The position numbers and the translations under genes are program-made. From the NCBI GenBank assembly GCA_028023455.1, contig JAQFVV010006255.1, forward strand, positions 2,790,001-2,854,000: a stretch of 64,000 nucleotides of DNA, read 5' to 3'. This document shows positions 1 through 12,889 of the stretch, one piece after another. Position 1 is the stretch's first letter; every line of letters starts with the position of its first letter. Under the pieces are notes generated by a model. It did not search any database, was not told where the DNA came from, and saw nothing but the letters and a program-made list of their open reading frames with translations. This DNA comes from Epiperipatus broadwayi. Lineage: Eukaryota > Onychophora > Udeonychophora > Euonychophora > Peripatidae.

Positions 1-3000
1 AATTCTAGTTACTTTTGGGTACCCCCTCATATATTCATTAACATTCATAGTTTGGAAAATTATTCACTTGTAGCCATGCTCATTCTTATGATTTAAAAAA
101 TAAGAATAGAAGATTTTTATTCTATATACATATTGAAGCAGTGAATCTGTAATCCAGATTCTTGCTTTATGGGCCATCAATTTAACTAACTACCAAACAG
201 GGTTTAAACCCATTTCTGCACATGCCTGGACCATGTAGAGAGTCAGCATGCACATCCACGTAACTCTCCCTGACCCTAAATAACTATTTAGATAAGTAAT
301 ATTATAAATTTAATCATAATTAAAATCCCTTAAATAATATGTAGAGTCGTGTGTGTGCATTCACATATATGCAGTGGATACGTATATGTGATGTAAATAT
401 TAATATTATTTGTTTAATGTTTTATTATATATATATATATATTTATTTATTTAATGTAAGATGGTGGCAGAGAATGATGCAACGTTTTGGAAGATTCTCA
501 AAGGCACTTAAAGTAATGGAAAGTTTATCAAACAATAGAGAAATCCATTAATCGAAATTAGCAAAATTGCTCTATTGAATTAAGTCTAGTTTTAAATATT
601 TTAATTGAAATTATAGTTATGCAAATGTATTTCTAAACTAGAAATGGATTCAAACAATATCTTCAAGGGCCTATCAATATTTTGCATCTCCTATTGCACA
701 AAAACAGAAGTACATTTTCTGCTGATAGAGATCACATGGAGTAAGTTGGTATCCGCATTGCCCCAGGTGATTTCCTAAAAGCATTCCTGGAAAAACTGTA
801 ACCAATTATAAATAGGACTCATTTTTCTACCACCAAAAACAGACAATTAATTTTGAATTCAGTTAAGCCAAATCCATGCTCCTCAAATTTTCAACATTAT
901 GACAGCTGAGTAGAGGGATCAAGTCCACTTTTTCACATTTTTTCCACGATTGTCTCCATGCCATAATGCCATACCCTAATTACAAACCAATGGACTACCT
1001 TTAAATGCTACTAAAAATGAGTTCAGAACAAAATGCTACCTCCAGTTCAGTGAAATAAGGACCCCCCATGCTCCAATATACATTGCCTCCAAAGAACATG
1101 AATCTCTCAAGCCATCATGCCACTGCGTCAGAAGGTAATCCTCAACATCACCTTAAAGACCCATTTAATTTGCTATAGTTATCTATTAAGCCCTATTTAA
1201 CTTTATAAATATATCTCTGTCTGTGTTAAAATGCTGGTAATCTAAGGCCAATTGTATTATTTGTAATTAATATCTCGCATGACTCTCTATATCCCTGTCA
1301 AATCTATATGTAATCTTTCACATCAATTTCATGCTTTCTCTTCATTCTATATTTTAGTGCTCTATAATTTTATTCTTATTATTTTATGCATTTTATTTAA
1401 ACTGTCAATTATATGCCAATCTAACCCAATCTAATGAGCATATCTTCTAGTATTATAAATTCCATTATTCAAGGGATATTTCTTTAATTTAATTAATTTA
1501 TTACAAGGTTTGGTAATTATTAAATAATGATACATGTTTAAAAGCAAATTATTAAATGCTGCTATTATTTCTTAATACATTATTCACTGTTAATTCTAAA
1601 TGCTTTTCATAAATTTCTACTTATGATATTTAAACTATTATTGATGACCATCACATATTTGATTATTATAATAAAATAACCATTTACTTGTAGTACCTAA
1701 GAGTATGACAATTAATAAATATTGTTTTACTTATTTCAAATCCATAGGGGACTTGCTTAATGAAGGGATGATATATTTGTTATTATTATGACATTCATTT
1801 AATTATTTTAGTAATAGTTATTTTATAGTTGATTTAGCATATATGCCATTACGCTTGATCTTAATTTATATTTAGGCTTTAATTATTCAAATGTCATTAG
1901 TGACATATTTACTTTATTCCCAGCATTGCTAGCATAGATCAGCCTTATTATTTTTATATTTTGCTTTGTCATTATGGGATTATCAGGAACTCTGAATCCC
2001 CTCCTTCATATCTTCATGCTTTAATATAGCATTGGTCATGCCCTAAAACAAAATTTAGATTGACGCTCTGTGTGGATGACACCAGAACAACCAGCCCATT
2101 GCATCTTCCTACCTTCCTCCTTTCCAAGTATTGCTCTGCCAGAAGAGTGGAAATACTTTTCACTTTTATTAAATGTTTCATATTTCAAAATGTTAGAGCT
2201 GGGTTTCAGTTTTTTTTAAATTTAAATTTGTGTTTTTCACCCTCTTCTAAAAGTTTTGCAAAGCTTTTTTTTTTACAGCTTTAAAATTCATGTATATTTA
2301 TTTTCTAGTATTTTAAATAGAATAAAATCCATAGTTGGCAGAGAAAATTGAATAGGTGGTCCAACAAAGGATCCTAAACTCCGCCAATGATGGATAACCA
2401 TTATATATGTCGCAATCGCAAACCTTGTGTGTTCACTTTGAAAAAATATTATGGTGGTCGAGAAAATATAAGTGGTCAAGAAAATATTATGATGGTCTAA
2501 AAACTTCATTTTTGGGGAAGTTTATGATTATATTGATATAATTATGTAATAATTATTAAAAATGAAAAGTAAATGTTATTATATATTCATTTTTTACAGA
2601 AATGTTTTATTTTTAATTATAAATGAATATTTTCTTCTAAATATTATTTCTATAGAGATTATGTTCGTGGAAAACACAATTGTCTACAAAATGAGGTCAT
2701 TCACCTGATTGTATGTTTAGTAATATCATAAAAATTACGAAAAAATTGTAAACTTTTAAAGCATAAATTGATGGAATTAGTAACTATTTTAAAAAAAATT
2801 TCATTCAGATTTTAAAATCAAATGTGAATCGGCTCCACCTGAAATTTGATGGTGTGACTACATTTTGTTTTGAATAAATATATTTTTTAAATAATTCCAG
2901 AAGTCAAATGTGATTTTTTAAATTTTATTTTATTTCTAAACAAAAATATCTATCGAATGAGGTCAAATTTATTATATTCTGATAAATAATAAAGGTTTAA

Positions 3001-4238
3001 TAACAAAATGAAAGTTGAAAGCTTAAATTTAGTGAGAACAAAGAAAACTTTCAGAAAAATAATGCAATAAGAGAAGGTTAAATGATGCAGCATCTTGTCG
3101 GCCGAAAATGGACTGAAACTCTTATTGCTGACACTCGTGCTAGTACCACCATTTATAAATATTTTAGACTCATGCCTAAGCCACATCTATGAGTTGTAAT
3201 ACTGTGATAAGTCTAAATCTTTGTTCATTAATTTATTATATTAGAATGTCATGAACAAGCTTGCATTTAAGTTATTTGCCCTTTAAGTGAATGACTCCTA
3301 GATATGTTAATAATTCATTTCTTATTCATGATTTAAATCCAACAATTCGATGCACAAAGTTTTGTTCTTTTGAATAGACAAACACCCCTGTATTTATTTC
3401 ATTTTATTGTAAACTATTATTATCATTCATTTGATATAAATTACAAATTCTAGAAAGAACGTCGATCATATTACTGTAGACAGGTATGTTTCTCATATGA
3501 TTGAAGTGGCATCGATCATATCCTGATTATACATATGTTAATTTAATTATAATTGCAGACAATAAAGTGTCTGTTTATTAAGTATATTTGTGAAGGTCAT
3601 TAATGATTTGTTCTCTTGGTTCTAAATAGCGTTTTATCATTAAATTATTTTGTAAAGTCTATTTAAGTCATAGTTGGCATATAACAAATTGCACTAGTAT
3701 AAATTGTACATGCATATAAATGTATCCATTTTATAATTATGTGATCATTATTATGACATCTATAATAATATAATAATCCCATACATCATAAGTTAACCTA
3801 TTTAGTATGAAATCTGTAAATAAATGCACATGTATTCATTAAGCACTATACATATCAAAATATCCAAGTTATGTGGATCATTATTAATCTTAATTTAGTT
3901 ATAATATTTCATATTTGAGAGTTTGTGTCACTGGGTTACCTGAGATCACAATCATATTTGTAATTTTATCATCAATAGTCTTAAGATATCATGTTTTTCT
4001 ACGTCTCGGGGACTGAAAAGAAATCAATTCAGCTGTATCACCAGAGATGTTGTTCATAGTGTTATAGATTTGGGGAATGGCCAAATAGGTTAGAATCCAT
4101 GATTGCTCTTGACTTGAGTATCTCGGGCATGACTGGATTTGAGGTATTTTTGCACAGATTCTAGGACTTATTGGATGAACATATAATTTTGACCGATACA
4201 ATATATGAGTTGTAATACTATCTTCATATCTTTTAAGG
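1..4238. other. A+T-rich non-coding DNA, nothing identified
   Basis: No convincing exon, RNA gene or transposon protein was found. A (TA)n tract lies near 425-442. A somewhat less A+T-rich block at about 660-1200 stands out in base composition, but I could not match it to any family in any frame. The short open frames here (60-80 codons) have no recognisable motif and are of a size expected by chance. Most likely intron. Confidence 0.5.
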
Positions 4239-4440
4239 CAGAGGTGGGAACTTTTTCTGCAAGGGCCATTGAGATATTTATAATATTATTTGAGGGCCAT
4301 ACAAATGTATCCACTTAAAAACTGTATATTATCAAAATTTTAATTAATTTACCTCTAATAATTAGGAGTGGACAACTTTTTTAACTGAAAGGCTGATTTC
4401 AACTTTCCCTTTTTAATTAAACGAGGGCCATAATTTCTTT
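4239..4440. mobile_element. hAT-type transposon end fragments
   Basis: At 4239 the sequence CAGAGGTGGGAACTTTTT, followed by GCAAGGGCCA, has the look of a hAT terminal inverted repeat and its subterminal region. A second, similar end (AGGAGTGGACAACTTTTTT, about 4364) and a second 'GAGGGCCAT' motif follow about 125 bp later. The two similar ends in the same orientation suggest a rearranged or doubly inserted non-autonomous copy. No transposase and no clear target duplication were seen. Confidence 0.45.
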
Positions 4441-4512
4441 GTGAATTAAAAATTAAAGTATGTATTATTATTAATGATTGTACCATATTAAATGACAATT
4501 TTTTAATTCACC

Positions 4513-4656
4513 TTGTAACTATTTTTCGATATATATATAATCTTCTGGATATATTAATTGTTGTAACTATTTTTCGATATATATATAATCTTCTGGATAT
4601 ATTAATTGTACAACTGCTAATAATTCTTTTGTTAGAAATAATTCTTTTGTTAGAAA
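4513..4656. repeat. Two adjacent short tandem duplications (48 bp x2, 18 bp x2)
   Basis: A 48-bp unit starting TTGTAACTATTTTTCG is present twice with no spacer at 4513-4560 and 4561-4608. Twelve bases later an 18-bp unit (TAATTCTTTTGTTAGAAA) is present twice at 4621-4638 and 4639-4656. The copies look identical, so the duplications are recent. Confidence 0.85.
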
Positions 4657-4754
4657 TAATATGTCTGTCTGTTTCAAAGGGAAGGTTTTTAATAATTATG
4701 TGTTTTATCATTTCTTATTTATTGATCTGAGACTTATTCACAGAATATGAAAGC

Positions 4755-5105
4755 AATACCGAGATTTCGGATAACTCAGTGAAATGTGGGCAATATATGT
4801 TGGGAGTAATGAGTGGGAGGACAAATAGTTATCATTGAAAAAATTAAGAGTCAAAAGTTTTAAATTGGATTTGAAGAAATTGTAAAAACAGACATTTCAC
4901 ATATGAGATGAATAGATGAAATAAATTGACAGTTGAAGTTTTAAATTGGATTTCAAAAGATTGTAAAAGATTTAGAAAGAGACCATATATGAGATGAACA
5001 GATGAAATAAGGAACTTTTCTGGTATAATGTAGATAAGAGAGGCTATGAATCAAAGATCATGGATTAAATTTGAATAGACCTTTATAGATCAATAATGTC
5101 TTAGA
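4755..5105 (+). pseudogene. RTE-type LINE, 3' end fragment
   Basis: Conceptual translation gives scattered pieces of the C-terminus of an RTE-like ORF2, recognisable by comparison with the copy at 19.7-21.3 kb: a segment around MLGVMSGR, then VLNWISKDCKRFRKRPYMR, then TDEIRNFSGIM and QRSWIKFE. Several stops and frame changes interrupt it. The VLNWI...KNC...MR segment occurs twice (about 4858-4930 and 4937-5010), an internal tandem duplication of about 80 bp absent from the other copies. The element is 5' truncated and dead. Confidence 0.6.
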
Positions 5106-5601
5106 ATGATATTTATATATTGTGAAAGTTTGTTTATAATTACTTAACTGTATATGCACGTTACTCTTTAATTTGATTTATAAGATTAGTGTAAAGATAT
5201 GGAATTAGTGAATCGGCCATGCTAAGCATGTCAGTGATAATAGATTTCTTAAAAAAATTTTTTTATAATGAACTTGATTTTCATTGTCAGACAGACTCAT
5301 TTCATTATAAACACTATCCCGATAGGAAGATATAGTCTAGATAGAATACATTGGAGACAATCAAAATGTTAAAATTGGTATACCTTAAAATCTTTCAAAA
5401 AGTAAAGTTTGCTAAAAAAAAAAAAAAAAATTAAAAGATTGCCTAAGATGTTCAGTAAACAAACAATTAGTATATGACATATGAAAATATATAATTGTGA
5501 TTTACAGATTAGATGCCCAATAGCTAAACTATGCATCAGAAGATAATTCTAAACCTAAAAATAAATGTAAAAATGAATCGAAACTAGGGAGAGAAGGGAA
5601 T

Positions 5602-7320
5602 ATGGAAATTAATAATAATTTGGACATAGACCCATATAGTAATATTAAAATGATTGATAATATAGAAGTTAGTTCCAATACACATAATAAAGACTCCCAA
5701 CAATTAATCCATATACCCTATGAGAATTTAGAATCTAGAATTAAATCTAAAAAGACTTTGAAGCAAAGGAAAGAAGGCAATACAATTACCAATAATAACT
5801 TAGACACAAATACATCTAAAGATAACAAAATGATAGATAGCACTAAAAATAGCACTGAGATGCCTAAGGAAGGCTTTCGACAGATGACTTATACACCAGA
5901 TGATAATCTCAAACCTACAAAGTACACCTCCAAAACTGAAAACCAAAGGAAAAATGCATGGGGAGGGGGATATTAAAACCACAACAAAGGGATCTCACTA
6001 ACAGAAACACTCACAAAAGAAAATGGATCCTTGGATAAAATAAGTTATGCTAAGACAGTAAAAAGAGAAGAACCACCTGTACTTTATAACAACCTTCCCC
6101 AAATGGACTATAATGACATTATTGATCTTCTAGATGACGACTATGAAAAAGAATTGGGGAACTCCAAAGCCATGATCTCACAAAATAACACTCAATTAGA
6201 CAAAGATAATATTCAACAGATAATTAAAAACTTTTAATTCAACAATCCCACTGCAATTGCTCAAATCTTTCAAAAACTACTATAAAGAAAAATCGCTGAT
6301 ATTAACCATTACTGGTAAGCTATGTTGGTTATATCAATTCCCAGGGGAAGATTTCTATGAAGAAATTGAATCAAAAAAACTCTGGAGAACTATTTTTCTA
6401 TTTTTAAAGTGCTCACACATCCCAACAATGGATACATTATTCTAGAATTTCACTCAGTCATCCAAAAGGAATTCTTTAAAAAACACATAACAATGCTTAA
6501 GGATAAGGTTCTCTGTTGGGTGGATAAAGATCGACCTGTAATCCTATTAGGCCAGATGCTCAATTGCTATATAAATTTTCACAAAGCAGAACTTCAACAA
6601 TTGCTTAAAAAATATGGAACAACATCAAATTTTAGATACCCTTATGATAGAAGAATTGGAATACCTATACTTATTAACACCACATTATTTAAAATCACCC
6701 TGAAGAAAGACATTACTCCAACTAATATCCCAACATTGTTTCACACTGACATTGCTCTGTTAATAGTTGCCTTTAGAGGAGTTCTCCCCCCCCCCCCAAT
6801 GTCCAGCAAGAATATATAATATTTGTCACAAAGAAAAAATAGATATTGTAGATGTGGCGTACCTGGATCGGTTCCATTAGATAGTAATAACTCACCTACA
6901 AGGGGATTGATGATAATTGGAAATGCGGAAAACCCCAGGATGAAAATAGGGGCTATTAAAGTCTCAAGCATATCAATGGATAATTCACCTGAGATTCCTG
7001 GAGTCTCCATTATCTCAATGGATATCTCACCCCCAGAGCCACACAGTGAAGATAGCTCATCCTCGGCCACCATCATAGACATGACCCCTACAGATATAGG
7101 AACCACTGAAGATGACAAATTCTCTCCCCTACAAAGAATACAACCCAACAAATCTATTAAATGCAAGAATGGTAAGAAATTAAGATCAGAACTTGAAGGT
7201 GGTCATTCTCATATTGGGAGAAGGCCATTAGAAAATTTATTACCAAACCTAACTGAATCAGACAACTTGGATCCGATCATGCAGAAAAGAAAAGGAAATC
7301 CTGGTCTAGTAAAGATCTAA
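5602..7320 (+). pseudogene. LINE ORF1/gag-like protein, decayed
   Basis: A run of overlapping open segments in different + frames (5602-5976, 6031-6237, 6257-6445, 6409-6819, 6823-7320) reads as one protein broken by several frameshifts. The N-terminal part is hydrophilic and Asn/Asp/Lys-rich. The middle (about 6409-6780) resembles a gag-like nucleic-acid-binding domain. Around 6800-6870 shifting frames give Cys/His pieces (CPARIYNICHKE, RYCRCGVPG) consistent with a ruined zinc knuckle. A C-run at 6786-6798 marks one frameshift. The C-terminal part is Ser/Pro/Glu-rich and low complexity. No endonuclease or reverse transcriptase follows. I infer ORF1 of a non-LTR retrotransposon or an ORF1-only derivative; a domesticated or unknown gene is less likely given the frame breaks. 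Confidence 0.45.
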
Positions 7321-7597
7321 TACCAAAAGAAATCAACAACGGTCAAACTGACCCAAAGCCTATAGCATCTACAAATAAGTGCATGAAATCTAAAGTGGAG
7401 CTTCACTCACCACTGTCCCACTTAAGATGATAAAAATATCTATTAAAGATATTATTTTGGAAGACTTAGATCTACATTAGAACAGTACCAAAAAGATTCT
7501 ACAATGGAACTGTGCAACCTTTTCCTTTTTTTTTTCTCATTTGCGTTGTTAAAAAACTTTCACATAATTATTACCCTAAAATGTAAACCTTAAATAC

Positions 7598-7625
7598 AAT
7601 AAAGTTTTTTTACCTTTTAAAAAAA
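7598..7625 (+). terminator. Poly(A) signal and A-rich tail of the ORF1-like element
   Basis: AATAAA at 7598-7603 is followed about 15 nt later by an A-rich run (TTTTAAAAAAAAT). It lies 280 bp after the last ORF1-like segment in the same orientation, so it plausibly marks the 3' end of that retroelement. Confidence 0.4.
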
Positions 7626-9341
7626 ATCACGAAATTCATATTTTTCTATTTCCTTTTTTTTTATTGTGGAGAATCAGAATGGCCAAGTAATTTACCAGTT
7701 TGCTAATATTAATATGTTCATATTATATAAGATCTATGTCTATATATCTAAATACAATATGAAAAATAAAAAACAATAATGAAAATATTGGTCATAAATT
7801 TAAAAAAAAAAATCCACCCTATGATTACGCAAATTTGGGATAACTATTGCTTAATTCGATTTTTATATATATATGAAGTAAGTTTCGCTATATCAGTAAT
7901 TGCTAAACGATGTCATTTCTCTATTTTTCGGCTGTTTAAATTTATGCGTTTAAAGTATTGTGTGTGTATGTATATATAGGTATTCACTAATGTTTAGTAT
8001 TTATAAAAATGGAGAATAGTTTATTTCTTTTAGTATTTATAAAAATGGAGATAGTTTATTCCTAACTTTCGATTATTAGTTTTGTATATGCTCTGTAGAT
8101 GGCATTACGATCTTGAATTATTACTAAATCGGTGTCTTTAATTTTAAATTTTGGTTTTTATGTGAATTATATTTTTATAATCATTGTAATTTTTAATGTA
8201 TTCTTTATTAAAGCATTTGATATTTCTAGCGACATGGAAGTAAACTTGAATTGTTTTTATAAATACAAATAGTTGGATTTTTATTTTGTGATTGATATTT
8301 TTATTTCATAACTAAATGTTACACATAATTTATAAATTTAGATGTCACCTCAATTTTTCATGATTTTTACAATCTCAACATCTGTACCATAAAATGAAAT
8401 TAAAAAATATATATTCAGCTTTACTAATAACAATAAAAAGTATATTTTCATATAGTATATGCTTGATAATGAAGAGTTTATAATAAAGCTTTGTTATAAA
8501 TAGTTTTTAATTATCTTTTATTTAATAATTAGTTAAAAAATTATAAAAACGGTTTATTTGTATTGTAAGCTTCTTCTTTTTTTTTAAAGTGGGATTCTTT
8601 TACTTTTTTTAAAATCTTATTATGTTCTAATTATTCCACTTGTTTATGGATTAGAATCCTGTCCATCTTATTGCTTGGGGAAGTTTGGGTGAAATCAGCA
8701 TGAGTTCACACTTTACTTCTAGACATGATAATTTTTACCTTCCAGGACTAAAGCTTGGAGAAATTTGTTGCTCCTAAAGGTCTGTAGTTTGACAACTAAA
8801 TCCTTTCATTGAAAATACTTAATTCATTGATATAGCTATTTATCTGCTTAAGAGCTGAAATATTTTTCAGAAGCATAAATGAATAATTTATATATATATA
8901 ACATTTATTTGCTATTCAATTGTGCTCGTATGTGTGCTTATATACTTATAAATAACTACAATTATATATTTTTAGTACAATTGTGCGTGTTTGTGTGCAT
9001 ATATCTATATTATAAATAACCATACATAAATATTATTTTAAACGCGTTAATTTTACTTTTAAATATCTGTTAATCATAATTCTCTAATAAATTTTGTTTA
9101 TTATTCATTTCGTGTTAAAGTGGCTCGATGAATGTCATGCAAGTAAGTTGTTAACAATAACTTTTTTATTAAAAAAGTAGTTAACTTTTCTGAGTTTCAC
9201 ATTGATTAATGCTATCATCTTGTTTTTTTTTTTGTTGCCGTAGAGTGAGTGTGGCATGGATAAAGATAGTTAATTCATATTTTATCTGTTTAAAACTTGG
9301 CAAACATTACTATATTATTAGCGTAAGTTACAAATAATTTC
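7626..9341. other. A+T-rich DNA with a 36-bp tandem duplication
   Basis: No gene recognised. A 36-bp unit (TTTAGTATTTATAAAAATGG...) is duplicated at about 7993-8028 and 8029-8061. A less A+T-rich patch near 8640-8790 and a GTAAGT-like donor near 9150 were examined, but neither gives an exon with matching splice sites. Confidence 0.5.
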
Positions 9342-9530
9342 TATAACTGAAACACAGGCTTATTATATACCTGTGTCTATATATGTAATATATAGGGTAT
9401 ATGAGCACAGACTTTCACACGACCCACCACTCTCAACTCTATCTAATAACACCGATACACTCAAGCACATATATGCTGAAAAGATAAATAATCACCAATA
9501 TACGTATTTCATGCTAAATCAGCAATCATT
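9342..9530 (+). repeat. Foldback-family repeat, truncated single copy
   Basis: Begins ATAACTGAAACACAGGCTT and runs through GTATATGAGCACAGACTTTC to ATGCTAAATCAGCAATCAT, collinear with the first ~180 bp of the units at 16.4-17.9 kb. It breaks off at the AGCAATCAT core, so only the first third of a unit is present. No inverted partner is nearby. Confidence 0.8.
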
Positions 9531-12500
9531 TCTATACTAATTGGAACTTCTGTCTCTCAAATCCACATTAGGCAGACTATTGATCAAATATTTGACCATA
9601 TATCATACAACTGGTATTATATAGAATGAAGAAATGAATTGTTTTATACTCAGTTTGAGTTATTGATCTAATGTGGGACAAATAGTATTGATTAAATGAT
9701 ATGTTATTTTTACAATTTAATAAAAAGATGATCATCTGTTATAAAAAAAAAGTACTGAAATAGTTTTATTTAAAAACAAAAAAGGGGAGTGTTATTTTTT
9801 GCATGCTTAAAAATTTTAATCATGAAATGGGTGTTAATGTGACTAATGAGAATGATAAGCTGTATGAGATCTTGATCTTTTTTAGTTTTGAGGATAGCAT
9901 TTGCATTTGTACAGATTTGACCAATATAGAATCATCAAAGATATTTCTATATTAGTTTCAGAATTTTTTTTTTAAAGTTAACGTAGCATTGTGGAGCTGA
10001 ATTACTTAATATATAACTATTATCTAGTGACTGCAGAATTTTGGTGATATATTGATCTTATAGTCTAAAAATATAAGTAATTTGGCCTAAAATGTTTTAA
10101 TATCTTTTGTGACTGTGAGATTTTTTTTTTCTGTATGAAAGATTTATATAAAATATATTTTAAAAAGGCCTCCATGAGTTGCTGTATCCCAGAATATAGG
10201 GACAAAAATTTTATAGGGCTAGCAAGCTACGAAATTATTGATTTATAATGCTAAATAGTAAAGTCTTTGCTGTAGAGAAGCTTTCTGTGTTGGGTAATTA
10301 TTCTCAAAACCAAAGAGAATATGTTGATAATGTATTGTTTAATCATTCATGTGAAAAAATGTTTATAATGAAAGTGGGACAATTTTGTTATTAGCAAGTA
10401 TTGTATATTAGTTTGAGATTATTGTGATGTTTTTTTTTTTCTAAGAAATTTTGGATGGATATTTAAAATTCATCTCTGCAACAAAACTATATAGTTTTAA
10501 AAACTAACCAATGATCTATATCATTAGCATAAAAATTATTGTTAAAATTAATTTTAGAAGATGGCACAGTTCTTTTACATTTTATGAATTAGGAAAACAG
10601 TATTTTCATTTAGCTTTCTGGATTTGTAGACTTTGAAATGTAAGTTATGGTATCATTGTAAATCAGCTTCATCGCATGTTAACATTGCTATTTCTAATGT
10701 TCAATTAGAAAATGATTGCGATATTTACATTTATATGCAAACCTGCTTATAATTATTATCTTTGCCTTGGCTTTTATGAAAACTCTTTATCAAAAAATTT
10801 TAACAAATTTTACTACCCTTATAATATTTACTATTGTGTCTTATTTTAATGCTCTCTGTCTTTGATATACAAATGTAGTTTATTGGTAATATTTTATAGA
10901 TTTGACTAATGCATTCATGGCATGGATTGATCTTATGACAATATATACTTGATCCTTATTAGCTAATAGCAAGGAAAACCTGAGACATAAAGAGACTTTG
11001 GATAACATATTTTAATAATTCCAGTTCTTTTAAAGTTTCTTAATAATAATTGCTAACAATGCTTTCAGAAATAACTGAGAATATAGACTATGAAAATTAA
11101 TGTTTAAAAAGCAAAAATGATTTCCATTGTTAGCTAAGGCAAACATAAGTTTAAAATGATAAACTTGGTATTTGTATAAATTTAATAGATATTAATACCC
11201 TTTTTTATGTTACTTTAAGGATTAGTGTGGTTTTTTTATTAATCCCATTAATGATAGAATAGTTGTAAGCTAATAACCTATAAAATACAGTGTGAATCTT
11301 TTTTTTACTTCAGCTGCATTAAAATGCAACTAACTTTAATTACCCCCCCCTTTCAATTTTGCTTCATATTTTAAATAATTCATAAAATAAGATATAGCAT
11401 ATTGGTATTAAATATAAAATTAAAATAAAATCTAAATAGTTTTTTTTAATGTAGAACTTAACAAAGCAAGATAACAGTAGTTTGTTCATATATATCATAA
11501 TATTCTTTGATTTGAAATAAGCATTGTTTCTTCATTTTTACCAGATTTACTCAAAAATAATATGTCAAGTTTTTCAGATGTCCAAATTAGATTAGCAGAT
11601 GGTGATTTTTTTTCTTCTTTTATTCACTAAGCATAATGGGGGACAATGTCATTTTAATAAAGTGAGAACTCACAATGAATGCAATAAGAAAAATTGATTT
11701 TATATGTTTTACTTCTTTCTGTCTTGAATAGCTCATTCCAGTTTTTTTTTTTTAATTTAATTTGATTAATTTGCATAACTTTTTAACTGCCTGAATTTTT
11801 TTTTAGATGTCTTATCTAATTTCATTATTTGCAATACATTCTTTGATAAGAGAGTTTTAAATTTATTATTTAAGTTTTTTTTAAATCTTCACCCATGTGA
11901 GAAATCACATGGCTAAGACTGTATGAAGGTAAGTATTTATCAGTAGTTATATACTACTATATTCAAATTTATTTGAAGAAGTTACTGGTTCTGCTTATTG
12001 AAGTGTAGTTTATAAAAGTTTGTTACTAAGAAGTTGGATTTTTTTTTTTTTAATTTGAAAATATAGCTATTGGCACAGTAAATAAATATTCTTTCTAATA
12101 TATAGCATTTATAACATAATTAATGAGATGTATGTATATTCAACTTATAATATTAAAGTTCTTAGAAATTATTTAAAGTGATTGAAGTTGTTACAAAGAA
12201 AATTAACCAAAATTTATATTATAAGTATTGTTTATGATTATTATTAATACAGGATGAACTTGATTTATTATGATTAATTGGTTCCAAAAAATAATGTGAT
12301 GAACAAAAGATCAAATTTATGTAAAAATAATGATAGTAACATTCAATTTGCTAAAAGTATTATACTTACTTGTGTATATTGATGTATCATACAGTTAAAA
12401 ATGTGTAGATACCAATATTGTCAAGTTACTGTATGTATATTTAATTTAAAACATAATTAATATCGATTAAATGAACTCAAATAATAGTAAATATAAATTA

Positions 12501-12582
12501 GATAAAGATATATTTTTTTGGAATGTTGCTGTAAGGAATGGTACTGCTATCTGTATTAGAATTGTATTAATTTTTATTTTTA
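9531..12582. other. A+T-rich non-coding DNA
   Basis: Many short T and A homopolymer runs; no long frame, no transposon protein and no TIR pair recognised. A consensus donor (AAG/GTAAGTAT) at about 11929 lacks a convincing coding exon upstream. Most likely intron. Confidence 0.5.
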
Positions 12583-12603
12583 CTTATTTTGGTACTTGAG
12601 TAT

Positions 12604-12795
12604 TAACTAAGCTATGACGTACTACACCCGAAGGCATACTACTCTAATCTTACAATTTTTAAGATAACGTCTCCTAGTGATCTCCGAACACACTTAATCG
12701 ATAAAGTTTGCCCACAGATCACATGGAGAAGTCACCGTGAAGATCGCAAGATTATAGTAATATGCCTTCGGGGCAGTACGTCATATCATAGTTAA
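12604..12795. repeat. Hairpin inside the left end of the Merlin element
   Basis: 12604-12651 and 12748-12795 are inverted copies of each other with a handful of mismatches, and each contains a GACGTACT...CGAAGGCAT core. A further short pair (CTCCTAGTGATCT near 12670, AGATCACATGGAG near 12716) extends the stem inward. The 192-bp hairpin shares its outer sequence with the true TIR, so the left side has two inward/outward TIR-like copies, like a Merlin MITE fused to the full element. Confidence 0.75.
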
Positions 12796-12889
12796 TTTCA
12801 AAGAAGGAGAGGGGGATGTCCACCATCTTGGCCAAACCCTGAAACAAACAAATGGAATAATAAGTAAAATTGACTAAAATGTTAATTAA

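Noticed and set aside
6741-7166. 141-codon minus frame
   Set aside because: Antisense to the ORF1-like block; Gly/Ser-rich by complementarity, no motif.
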